64,000 nt of DNA from Dysgonomonas sp. ZJ279. GTDB lineage: Bacteria; Bacteroidota; Bacteroidia; Bacteroidales; Dysgonomonadaceae. The notes under the pieces are model-generated. The model worked only from the letters and a program-made list of their open reading frames with translations, had not been told where the DNA came from and made no database searches. The stretch lies in NCBI RefSeq assembly GCF_011039205.1, contig NZ_JAAKEL010000004.1, positions 62,001 through 126,000 of the forward strand. The letters are read 5' to 3'. Positions 56,598 through 64,000 of the stretch are shown here, piece by piece; the stretch's first letter is position 1; the number at the start of each line of letters is the position of its first letter. Made by a program: the position numbers and the translations under genes.

Positions 56598-59500
56598 ATG
56601 AGAAAAATATCAATAATTATATTTCTATTGGTGCTATCTTCCAATTGCTTCTGGGGACAAGATAATTTGTCTTTGCGATACATCGGAAAAGCTCCTACCT
56701 CATTGATAGGGGATGGGAAATATATAGTAAAAACAACACCCGAACGTTTTATTGCCGCAAAAGATTTAAAACTCGATGGATCGTTGCATTTCTTAAAAGG
56801 AAGAGAAGAATTACTACCTACAAGTACCTTATGGAATTCTACTTTCTTTCCTGGAGGAGCATCATATGATATTAGAATAGGCAGAGATTCGGTTCATGTC
56901 ATGTATGGCGTATTACCAGCTACAGGTTTTACTATTTGTGTAAAATCGCCTGTAAATATAAAAACCCAACTTGAACTAAAAAACTCTATACCACTATACA
57001 AAAAAGAGATTCATAATGGTGGCACAAGCTACACTTTTTTTACACAAAATGAAAATTTTGATTCTGTAGAAAGCTATGAAGCTATGAATACTTTGCTGCA
57101 GGAAATCTATACACAACAATTAGTACTAAAATCGCCAAATACTACTCTAAATAAGTCAGTTGCATTTTCCCAATTTTTATTAGATCTGGGATATAACGGC
57201 GAAATTATGCTGTGCGAATTATTTCGCTGGCAAGACATCTGGGCTCGCGATTTAGGTTCAGGAATGTTACCCGGAGGACTTGTTTCGGGACGAGCAAAAA
57301 TGGCTCGACAATCGTTGGATTACGACCTGAATAGATATGCATTAATGTCGCCTCAGGATTGTAAAAACTCAAATGATCCTTCACAAGGAGGCACATCATC
57401 CGAAATAGGATGGACGGCTCGTTCGTCATGGAATTATTACCTCCATTCGGGTAATATTCAAACTCTAAAAAAAGATGCAGATATAATCAGACCGTGGATC
57501 AATCACTGGATTACCAGAGATTATGATGAAGATGGCTTAATCACGGATGTTACCGAATTTATGGATCACATGATTATGATGCTAACAACTAATGGCGTCA
57601 GTACATTGGCAACGAATGCAATGTATGCATGTGCACTAGATTATTTCTCTAAAATAGAAACAGAAATAGGCAATAAAAAAGAAGCAGCTCGCCTGCAGAA
57701 ACTATATACACGAACCGTAGACGCAATTAATACTGTTTACTGGAATAAAGAAAAAGAATACTTCAACAGCATGACTCTATGGGATATTGTCAGTGAAAGT
57801 AGTTCACAGACTTTCCAATCCATATTGCTCAAAATGCATGCGACTGATGACGTGCGAGCTAAAAAGACACTCGATTATTTAAAGAAAAATAATTGGTGCG
57901 ACTATGGTTCTATAACAATCGTTCCACGTATGAATCATGTAGGGCTAGAGAACGACCAGAATGTGAAAGTATGGCCTTGGTGGAATCTATGGGAAGTAGA
58001 AGCACGTTTCAGATGCAATGATAAAGAAGGGGCTTATAAATTATTAGACTTAGCTGCTTCGACAATAGAAGATGAGAAGTACCCCGGACTAATAGAAGAA
58101 ACACTTGATACAGACGGTACATCTATTGGCGGCAATGTATTTATTACTGCCGCAGGCAATCTACTAGAAGTAGTAGTAAAAGACCTGATGGGTGTGGAAA
58201 CACTTGCACCGGGTTGGACAGAAGTAAAAGTTGTTCCCGCTGTTCCTGCCGACTGGAAAGATTATGAGTGTAAAATACCTACACCAAACGGGAATATGTT
58301 ACTCAACTGTAAAAATGGAAAACTAACAGTAACAGTAAAAGATACCAGTATAAAATATGTACATGTTGATAAATTAGATGATGTAAATGTAATAGGTGCA
58401 AACAAAAAACAATATGTAAAACCGGTTATCAACGAGAGAACTTATAGTGCAGTATCGAAAATTACTGTACCCCAATTAAGAGAAGGTAAAACCGCAATAT
58501 TTTATGATCCCGAATTTCATTCTGTAAAACCGGAACTCGAATTGGATGCGATCAATGTCGAATCGTTAGCAAATATGGCTGGTTCATCATACAACAAGCT
58601 TATTATACAAGGAAATAGCTTACCACTCTATACTAAATCAGGTAATAATATAAAACGAGCCTTAGAGGCCTATGTAAACAAAGGTGGAACAGTCGTTTTC
58701 TATGGTGCTACAGTGAACCCGAAGAGTGATGAAGATGGAGCGGGCATTTTGGGTGAGCAGGGTGGCATTGTCGATTGGTATCAATATCTTCCTGCAAAAG
58801 ACAGGCAATATTTAAAAGACTGGTTGTTCACTCCACATGTAAACAATACATATCCGAATCAGAAGAACGGCAATTACACTTCTGAATTTACATTAAATTC
58901 CGCTTTCAAGGGAAAAGATATTTATATAGAACTTGGAGCTCTCGTTGGACTCGATAGTGTATTTATCAACAATACATATGTTGCCAATTATCGGGATATG
59001 GAGCAATTTATAAAACAAGAATATCCGACTAATACTGATTATCCGGACTCGCACCGCTATAAAATGCTTAGCCGTATGTATGTAGTAAAAGCTGGTTCTG
59101 ATGCTTATAATGCATTGAAATTCGGTTCCTCGAATATAATAGATGTAAAGCTGTATGACGACGGAATGGATTTCGGTTTTTCCGAATCAAATTCACCAAA
59201 CGTCAGTATACAAACAACCGCAAACGAATGGCAGGCAACAGACGATGCTCTCCCGAATATCGGATTAACCCATCCTAAACGAAAAGGTGTCAATTATTGG
59301 GGAAGCGAACAGTTTTTCAATTCGTGGAGTACCAAAAATGGATTATTCGGTTTCGAAATAGAGGGATCAGGTATAGACTTTTGCGATGGGACAGTATTAG
59401 AAGGGCTATCGTCCGAAGCATTCCCTGTAAACACTACATATACTGATTTTGCACTGTTTAAACCTTGGACATTCGAAGTTCTCGCATATACAAACACAAA

Positions 59501-59657
59501 GCAAAATCTGCTTTATCCGATGACTACCGAACGATACCCTTGTATAGTAAGAATTGTAGATACAAAAACGAAGGGCGGTTATATACTGATAACTCCTTCT
59601 GTAATAAATCGACCGATAGGTGAAGAGATACTGAAAAAGCTGAAAGTGAAATTATAA
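56598..59657 (+). CDS. Large six-hairpin glycosidase with extra C-terminal modules
   Basis: A 1019-residue secreted enzyme (signal IIIFLLVLSSNCFWGQ). An N-terminal beta domain (about 20-180) precedes an (alpha/alpha)6 catalytic region. That region has LFRWQDIWARDLGSGMLPGGLVSG, GTSSEIGWTARSSWNYYLHSG, DEDGLITDVTEFMDHM and VWPWWNLWEVEARFRCND, with Asp/Glu residues suited to inverting catalysis. This resembles GH78/GH63-like enzymes, but I cannot assign a family. After about residue 600 there is a Rossmann-like segment (NKLIIQGNSLPLY, VNKGGTVVFYG), a jelly-roll-like segment (FKGKDIYIELGALVGLDSVFINNTYV) and a terminal domain. The next gene encodes another six-hairpin enzyme. Substrate unknown. Confidence 0.75.
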   Translation: MRKISIIIFLLVLSSNCFWGQDNLSLRYIGKAPTSLIGDGKYIVKTTPERFIAAKDLKLDGSLHFLKGREELLPTSTLWNSTFFPGGASYDIRIGRDSVHVMYGVLPATGFTICVKSPVNIKTQLELKNSIPLYKKEIHNGGTSYTFFTQNENFDSVESYEAMNTLLQEIYTQQLVLKSPNTTLNKSVAFSQFLLDLGYNGEIMLCELFRWQDIWARDLGSGMLPGGLVSGRAKMARQSLDYDLNRYALMSPQDCKNSNDPSQGGTSSEIGWTARSSWNYYLHSGNIQTLKKDADIIRPWINHWITRDYDEDGLITDVTEFMDHMIMMLTTNGVSTLATNAMYACALDYFSKIETEIGNKKEAARLQKLYTRTVDAINTVYWNKEKEYFNSMTLWDIVSESSSQTFQSILLKMHATDDVRAKKTLDYLKKNNWCDYGSITIVPRMNHVGLENDQNVKVWPWWNLWEVEARFRCNDKEGAYKLLDLAASTIEDEKYPGLIEETLDTDGTSIGGNVFITAAGNLLEVVVKDLMGVETLAPGWTEVKVVPAVPADWKDYECKIPTPNGNMLLNCKNGKLTVTVKDTSIKYVHVDKLDDVNVIGANKKQYVKPVINERTYSAVSKITVPQLREGKTAIFYDPEFHSVKPELELDAINVESLANMAGSSYNKLIIQGNSLPLYTKSGNNIKRALEAYVNKGGTVVFYGATVNPKSDEDGAGILGEQGGIVDWYQYLPAKDRQYLKDWLFTPHVNNTYPNQKNGNYTSEFTLNSAFKGKDIYIELGALVGLDSVFINNTYVANYRDMEQFIKQEYPTNTDYPDSHRYKMLSRMYVVKAGSDAYNALKFGSSNIIDVKLYDDGMDFGFSESNSPNVSIQTTANEWQATDDALPNIGLTHPKRKGVNYWGSEQFFNSWSTKNGLFGFEIEGSGIDFCDGTVLEGLSSEAFPVNTTYTDFALFKPWTFEVLAYTNTKQNLLYPMTTERYPCIVRIVDTKTKGGYILITPSVINRPIGEEILKKLKVKL

Positions 59658-59695
59658 ATAAAAGATAAAGATTTAATCATCAAAAATATATACAA

Positions 59696-61831
59696 ATGAA
59701 AACGAGATTATTATTTATATTATTCATTGTTGGCATATTTTCTCTGTATGCCCAAACATTGAAAGTAGACTACAGATATGCGCCACAGTGGCACGCCTCT
59801 ACGACTTCTTTACCCGATGACACTTGCAAAACGGTGGTTGGACCTTTAGGACAACTATTATATGAGTTTGGCAGTGATAAATTTTATCCTTACGCAAACA
59901 ATAAGGGGTTTCGTACTGTGGTGCATGTCTTAGCTGATGAGAACGTAAAAATAAACGATCAAAAACTCTATTCACCTCGTGTTCCTATTGTAGTTACCGA
60001 AAGTTCGTATGCAGGAATGGAAATAATCCAAGAGGCTTTTGCTACCGGACTAGACTATATTCAAAAAGGAATAAGCACGAAGAAGGGGAACAGGGAAGAT
60101 ATCGTTCTTACAACAGTAGAAAATAAAACAAACACCCTGAAAACAATTAATCCTGTTTTGATTATCAACTCTGAGCATGAAGTCAAAGTAGAAGGTCGGG
60201 TCGTGACTATCAATAATAAAGAACAACTTGTTGTCAGTGAAGAGATCGTAAAAGTAAGAAAAGTACTTAGCGATTCTAAAACATTTCTCGAATTAGCTTC
60301 CATACAAATGGCTGCTGGAGAAAAAAGACAAATGGTTGTTCTCTACGACAATGGGAAACAATCGCTGCTTGCTAATGAACTTAAGGCAGATGCTAAATCA
60401 TTAAATAATAAAATCAATACAATAAAAGAAGAGCATATTTCTTATTGGGAAAACAAAACAGAAATACCTTACGGACATATATCTGTTCCCGATCAGGAAA
60501 TTCAGAATATTCTGGACGCTTCTATCAGGGGAATCTGGCAGGCACGCGAAATTAAAGATGGTAATATATCTTTTCAGGTAGGTCCAACCTGCTATCGTGG
60601 CTTGTGGATCACCGACGGCGCTTTCTTCCTTGAAACAGCGACTATGCTCGACAAAGGAAAAGATGCCCGCTATGGAATAGATTATACTCTCTCGTTTCAA
60701 CAGGAGAATGGAAAGTTCGGAAAAATGACTCCTAACTATTGGAAAGAAAATGGCATTGTACTATGGACATGTGTTCGCCATGCCATGCTGACACAAGATA
60801 AGGAATGGTTGAGATCGATATGGCCTAAACTTCGCAAAACGGTTGCCTATATTAAAGAATTAAGAAAGACAACTCTTGACAATGATATCCCTCTCGACGA
60901 TGGATTAATACCTCCGGGAGATATAGACGGCGGACTTTGGGGCGGAAAAGATCAGGCAGAATATACTAATATATATTGGAACCTGTCAGGGCTTAAAGCT
61001 ATGATTCAGGCAGCTAATTGGATCGGCGAAAAGAAAGATGCAAAAGAATGGGATAAAGAATACAAAGACTTTTATGACACATTCCAAGCTGCTGCCCATC
61101 GTGATATGCAAACAGATGCTTTCGGAAATCAGTACTTATCAGTATTAATGGACCCTAAGTTTCAGGCATTGCCCCAACGTGCACAATGGGCGTTTTGTCA
61201 GGGAATATATCCGGGACAAATATTCGAAAAAGAAGATCCGATTGCTGTAGGAACTATCAATATGCTTCATACAACTTTACAGGAAGGTATCGTTATGGGA
61301 ACAGGTTGGATGCCCGACGGAATTTGGTCTTATTTCGCAAGCTTCTATGGTCACGCATGTCTTTGGATGGGTGATAGTAAAAGCGCCTATGAATCTCTGT
61401 ATGCTTTTGCAAATCATGCTTCGCCATTATACGCATGGCGTGAAGAACAAAATCCACGAGATCTGGAACCTAAATTTTGGGGCGAAATGCCACACAATTG
61501 GGGGAGTGCAGAGTTTGTCCGTTTAACAGTTCACTTATTGGCACTCGATAGAGGAAATGAAATGCACTTACTCGAAGGCTTACCGGCAGAATGGTTGCAG
61601 GCAGGTATGGAAACTAGTCTGAAAGATATAGCTACACCATTTGGCAAACTATCATTTACCTTGAAAGTAAATGAAGCTGGAAATGAGGCTAATTTGACAA
61701 TAGATAAGTTGACAGATAGTTCTTGTATAGGAATATATGTTCATCTCGGAGAGTGGGCTAAAAACAAAGAATCGAATACTATAAAATTAAATCCTTCCAA
61801 ATCGAATAGCTTAACAATAGCACTAAGATAA
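59696..61831 (+). CDS. Six-hairpin glycosidase, secreted
   Basis: A 711-residue exported protein (signal LLFILFIVGIFSLYAQ). Residues 20-250 are beta-rich with no clear match. The (alpha/alpha)6 domain starts near residue 275 with NILDASIRGIWQAREI, then VGPTCYRGLWITDGAFFLETATML, GKMTPNYWKENGIVLWTCVRHAML, DDGLIPPGDIDGGLWGGKDQAEYTNIYWNLSGLKAM and MGTGWMPDGIWSYFASFYGHACLWMGD. The WITDGAFF and DGG/WGG motifs suggest an acidic catalytic pair, as in GH78- or GH63-like enzymes. It is 38 bp behind the previous glycosidase gene and distantly related in fold only. Confidence 0.75.
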   Translation: MKTRLLFILFIVGIFSLYAQTLKVDYRYAPQWHASTTSLPDDTCKTVVGPLGQLLYEFGSDKFYPYANNKGFRTVVHVLADENVKINDQKLYSPRVPIVVTESSYAGMEIIQEAFATGLDYIQKGISTKKGNREDIVLTTVENKTNTLKTINPVLIINSEHEVKVEGRVVTINNKEQLVVSEEIVKVRKVLSDSKTFLELASIQMAAGEKRQMVVLYDNGKQSLLANELKADAKSLNNKINTIKEEHISYWENKTEIPYGHISVPDQEIQNILDASIRGIWQAREIKDGNISFQVGPTCYRGLWITDGAFFLETATMLDKGKDARYGIDYTLSFQQENGKFGKMTPNYWKENGIVLWTCVRHAMLTQDKEWLRSIWPKLRKTVAYIKELRKTTLDNDIPLDDGLIPPGDIDGGLWGGKDQAEYTNIYWNLSGLKAMIQAANWIGEKKDAKEWDKEYKDFYDTFQAAAHRDMQTDAFGNQYLSVLMDPKFQALPQRAQWAFCQGIYPGQIFEKEDPIAVGTINMLHTTLQEGIVMGTGWMPDGIWSYFASFYGHACLWMGDSKSAYESLYAFANHASPLYAWREEQNPRDLEPKFWGEMPHNWGSAEFVRLTVHLLALDRGNEMHLLEGLPAEWLQAGMETSLKDIATPFGKLSFTLKVNEAGNEANLTIDKLTDSSCIGIYVHLGEWAKNKESNTIKLNPSKSNSLTIALR

Positions 61832-61863
61832 TTCAAGAAATATAAATACTAAAACAAATAATT

Positions 61864-62421
61864 ATGAGCACATCTAATATCATCAATCCAGCACTTTTTT
61901 TCGCGGATGATAATCTGATCGGAGACAAAGTTGAAAAATCGGTACGTAGAATGAAGGACCTGAAAGGCATATTTCAAGACGAAGCAGCCTTTCTGCAAAT
62001 ACAAGAAGAAAAGCTTGTTTATGAAGTCAGCAGTTTCTTACCTGTAAAAGAGGGTACACCGGGCGGACTATACTTTGGGATTACTTATTTGTACCCGGGT
62101 AAAGTAGGCGATGAATATTTCATGACTAAAGGACATTTTCATGCAAATATAGACAGAGCAGAATTTTATTGGGGTCTGAAAGGTGAAGGCATGCTCATAT
62201 TTATGGATGAACAAAGAAAAGTATGGGCAGAGAGAATGTTTCCCGGTAGTTTGCATTACATACCCGGAGGCATAGCACATCGTGTAGCCAATACCGGCAA
62301 TCAGATGTTGTCGTTTGGAGCTTGCTGGCCTTCTGACGCAGGACATAATTACGAGGAAATAGCCCAAAACGGGTTTGCCTGTCGCTTGGTAGATAGAAAT
62401 GGAGTCCCCAACTTAATCTAA
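61864..62421 (+). CDS. Cupin-type glucose-6-phosphate isomerase
   Basis: A 185-residue cytoplasmic enzyme interconverting glucose 6-phosphate and fructose 6-phosphate. It belongs to the cupin class first known from Pyrococcus, unrelated to the usual PGI. Metal ligands match that enzyme with a constant offset of three: His91 and His93 in TKGHFH, Glu100 in RAEFYWGLKGEG and His139 in GIAHRVAN correspond to His88, His90, Glu97 and His136. The gene lies 32 bp after the glycosidase and 11 bp before the ROK kinase. It would channel released hexose into glycolysis. Confidence 0.92.
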   Translation: MSTSNIINPALFFADDNLIGDKVEKSVRRMKDLKGIFQDEAAFLQIQEEKLVYEVSSFLPVKEGTPGGLYFGITYLYPGKVGDEYFMTKGHFHANIDRAEFYWGLKGEGMLIFMDEQRKVWAERMFPGSLHYIPGGIAHRVANTGNQMLSFGACWPSDAGHNYEEIAQNGFACRLVDRNGVPNLI

Positions 62422-62432
62422 ATTGAAACAAG

Positions 62433-63395
62433 ATGTATAGCATAGGAATAGACTTAGGAGGTACAATCGTAAAAATAGGATTGATACATTCCGGCAAAAT
62501 CATCGGATTCACTGTTTTGGATGCAAATTCCCGAAAAGGTTTGGAATCTAACTTGCCATTTATCGAAAAGGCCATTAATGATCTTCTTCTTAAAGAGAGT
62601 ATTGAGCCTTCGCAATTATCAGGCATAGGACTGGCATTTCCGGGATTAGTAAATCCAATAAAGAAAACAGTTATATCTACAAATGATAAATACGATGATG
62701 CTTGCGACCTGAAACTTGACGTATGGGTTAAAGAGAACTGGGCTGTTCCTTTTTGTATGGATAACGATTCGCGCCTTGCAGCAATGGGCGAATGGAAATA
62801 TGGAGCAGCTAAAGGACGTAATAACGTGGTGATGATGACTATTGGAACAGGCATAGGGACGGGTGTTATAATAGATGGAAAAGTACTTCATGGCGAGCAT
62901 TTTCAAGCCGGCTCATTAGGCGGACACTTTGTAGTGGACTACAAAGCCAGAAGGTGCACATGTGGTAATATCGGCTGTGTAGAAGCACTAGCTTCTTCCT
63001 CTTTTTTGCCTGTCATAATAAAAGACAATAAGTCGCTGACACCAGAATTTAAAGCACGTGCTGATGAATATGATTTCAAGGAAATATTTTCGCTTGCGAA
63101 TAATGGTAACAGTGACGCTATCACGATTCGCAACGAATGTATGAATGTATGGAGTGCAGCTATAGTAACATATATACATGCTTACGATCCTGAAATAATT
63201 GTTCTGGGAGGTGGCATAATGAAAAGCAGCGATGTCATTATCCCTTATCTCAAAGAGCGCGTTGATAAATTAGCATGGTGTCCTTCGGGTAAGGTAAACA
63301 TTGTTGTTGCACAAGAAGGCGACAATGCTGCATTATTAGGAATAGAACATTGTTTAATAAACGTAAAAGAAAAAAAACATGAAACGATATACTGA
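62433..63395 (+). CDS. ROK-family sugar kinase
   Basis: A 320-residue sugar kinase. The ATP-binding start is YSIGIDLGGTIVKIGLI, followed by the MDNDSRLAAMGEWKYGAAKG catalytic region with the base Asp, MTIGTGIGTGVIIDGKVLHG, and the ROK zinc motif CTCGNIGCVEALASS. Glucose is the commonest ROK substrate, and the phosphoglucose isomerase gene directly upstream supports a glucokinase. Mannose, fructose or an amino sugar are alternatives. It overlaps the next gene by 17 bp. No helix-turn-helix domain is present, so it is not a NagC-type repressor. Confidence 0.92.
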   Translation: MYSIGIDLGGTIVKIGLIHSGKIIGFTVLDANSRKGLESNLPFIEKAINDLLLKESIEPSQLSGIGLAFPGLVNPIKKTVISTNDKYDDACDLKLDVWVKENWAVPFCMDNDSRLAAMGEWKYGAAKGRNNVVMMTIGTGIGTGVIIDGKVLHGEHFQAGSLGGHFVVDYKARRCTCGNIGCVEALASSSFLPVIIKDNKSLTPEFKARADEYDFKEIFSLANNGNSDAITIRNECMNVWSAAIVTYIHAYDPEIIVLGGGIMKSSDVIIPYLKERVDKLAWCPSGKVNIVVAQEGDNAALLGIEHCLINVKEKKHETIY

Positions 63396-64000
63396 CAAAT
63401 CGCCAAACTATGATAAATACCCTGTGATACAAGTACCATCCCATCATAATAAGTGCTCGGTGGGGTGGGAAAATATCACTAAACAGATGCAGGAAAAAAT
63501 AGATAGTGTAACAACACCGAAAAAAATAATGGTGATTGAATGCTATCAAGGGGTACTTGACAGTGAAGTTGAAACGAATATAAGAAAGGTTTTTGCTTCA
63601 GCTATATTCATCAATTCTTCACAAGCAATGTTATCTGAATCAGTCTTGAATGATAAGCTGAAAGCAGATATAACCGACGATGAGATATTCGGCTATATGA
63701 CCCGATTCAATATCGACTGTTATTTTGATACTGAAAAAGTAGAGAAAGTAAGACAATCTATTTGTGAAGTAAAACAAGGGGTTATTATTATCTATGGAGT
63801 AGGAGCGGCTTATATTCAACCAACATACGATATTCTTGTATATGCAGATATGGCAAGGTGGGAAATACAAATGCGCTTCCGCCGAAACGAAATCAGTAAT
63901 ATAGGTGTAAATAATAAAACCGAAAGAGCATCGCTTCAATACAAAAGAGGATTTTTTGTTGATTGGCGTGTCTGCGACAGATTCAAAAAAACATTAATGT
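63379..64000 (+). CDS. Phosphomannose-isomerase-associated protein, 3' truncated by window edge
   Basis: An open frame from the ATG at 63379 runs to the window end, giving 207 residues. Typical stretches are ENITKQMQEKIDS, MVIECYQGVLDSEVE, DITDDEIFGYMTRFNIDCYFD and IYGVGAAYIQPTYDILVYADMARWEIQMRFRRNEISNIGV, then FFVDWRVCDRFKKTLM. This is the N-terminal region I know from Bacteroidetes proteins annotated as class I mannose-6-phosphate isomerase, where a kinase-like region precedes the isomerase domain. The isomerase part lies beyond the window. Overlap with the ROK gene implies translational coupling. Confidence 0.75.
   Translation, partial: MKRYTDKSPNYDKYPVIQVPSHHNKCSVGWENITKQMQEKIDSVTTPKKIMVIECYQGVLDSEVETNIRKVFASAIFINSSQAMLSESVLNDKLKADITDDEIFGYMTRFNIDCYFDTEKVEKVRQSICEVKQGVIIIYGVGAAYIQPTYDILVYADMARWEIQMRFRRNEISNIGVNNKTERASLQYKRGFFVDWRVCDRFKKTLM

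Overview
The window is AT-rich DNA from a member of the Bacteroidales, and a Dysgonomonas- or Parabacteroides-like organism is my best guess. The reasons are two SusC/SusD pairs with clustered glycosidases, FISUMP-domain secreted proteins, a DUF6377-type regulator, a small histone-H1-like protein, TAnnTTTG-type -7 elements and the near absence of Shine-Dalgarno sequences. No rRNA, tRNA, CRISPR array, transposase or prophage gene was seen.

Region 1 (2-22978, all + strand) is an exopolysaccharide or capsule locus. It opens with a glycosyltransferase cut by the window edge. A priming sugar transferase, a PglD-like acyltransferase and a PglE-like aminotransferase follow, an order that suggests a bacillosamine-like first sugar. 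Next come a Wza-like export lipoprotein and a Wzc-like chain-length regulator/kinase. The rest holds six further glycosyltransferases, a pyruvyltransferase-family protein, a membrane-anchored GH88/105-like protein and a Wzx-like flippase. No Wzy polymerase is visible.

Inserted in this locus (6718-12491) is the most unusual part of the window. It has a 58-residue peptide with a YxxP leader motif, a fimbrillin-like lipoprotein, a PqqD-like protein, a nucleotidyltransferase-fold protein, an ABC exporter, an HPr-kinase-like protein and a Ser/His signal-peptidase-like protein. These look like the accessory genes of lasso-peptide clusters without the lasso cyclase or the transglutaminase-like protease. 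I infer a candidate peptide-modification and export system dedicated to this surface locus.

Region 2 (22979-27231) holds two tandem parallel beta-helix lipoproteins. After them, on the minus strand, lies a leucine-rich-repeat gene split by two frame disruptions, one at an (AT)13 microsatellite and one at an A-run. It may be phase-variable or decaying.

Region 3 (27232-42112) is a polysaccharide utilisation locus: DUF6377-type regulator, SusC, SusD, SusE/F-like lipoprotein, GH66 dextranase, GH31 and a SusB-like GH97. The enzyme set points to dextran or another alpha-1,6-glucan. The surface lipoproteins would bind and cut the glucan, SusCD would import oligosaccharides, and GH31/GH97 would finish them to glucose.

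Region 4 (42113-47545) has two FISUMP-domain secreted proteins, a histone-H1-like gene with a textbook promoter and terminator, a lone HTH-type regulator and about 870 bp of apparently non-coding DNA containing a perfect 22-bp palindrome.

Region 5 (47546-64000) is a second locus of PUL type: creatinase-like M24 protein, M81 MlrC-like lipoprotein, AraC regulator, SusC, SusD, two six-hairpin glycosidases, cupin-type phosphoglucose isomerase, ROK kinase and the start of a phosphomannose-isomerase-like gene. It starts behind a dense set of palindromes and repeats (47713-47815). Its substrate cannot be read from sequence alone, but the intracellular genes imply that the released sugar enters glycolysis as a hexose 6-phosphate.
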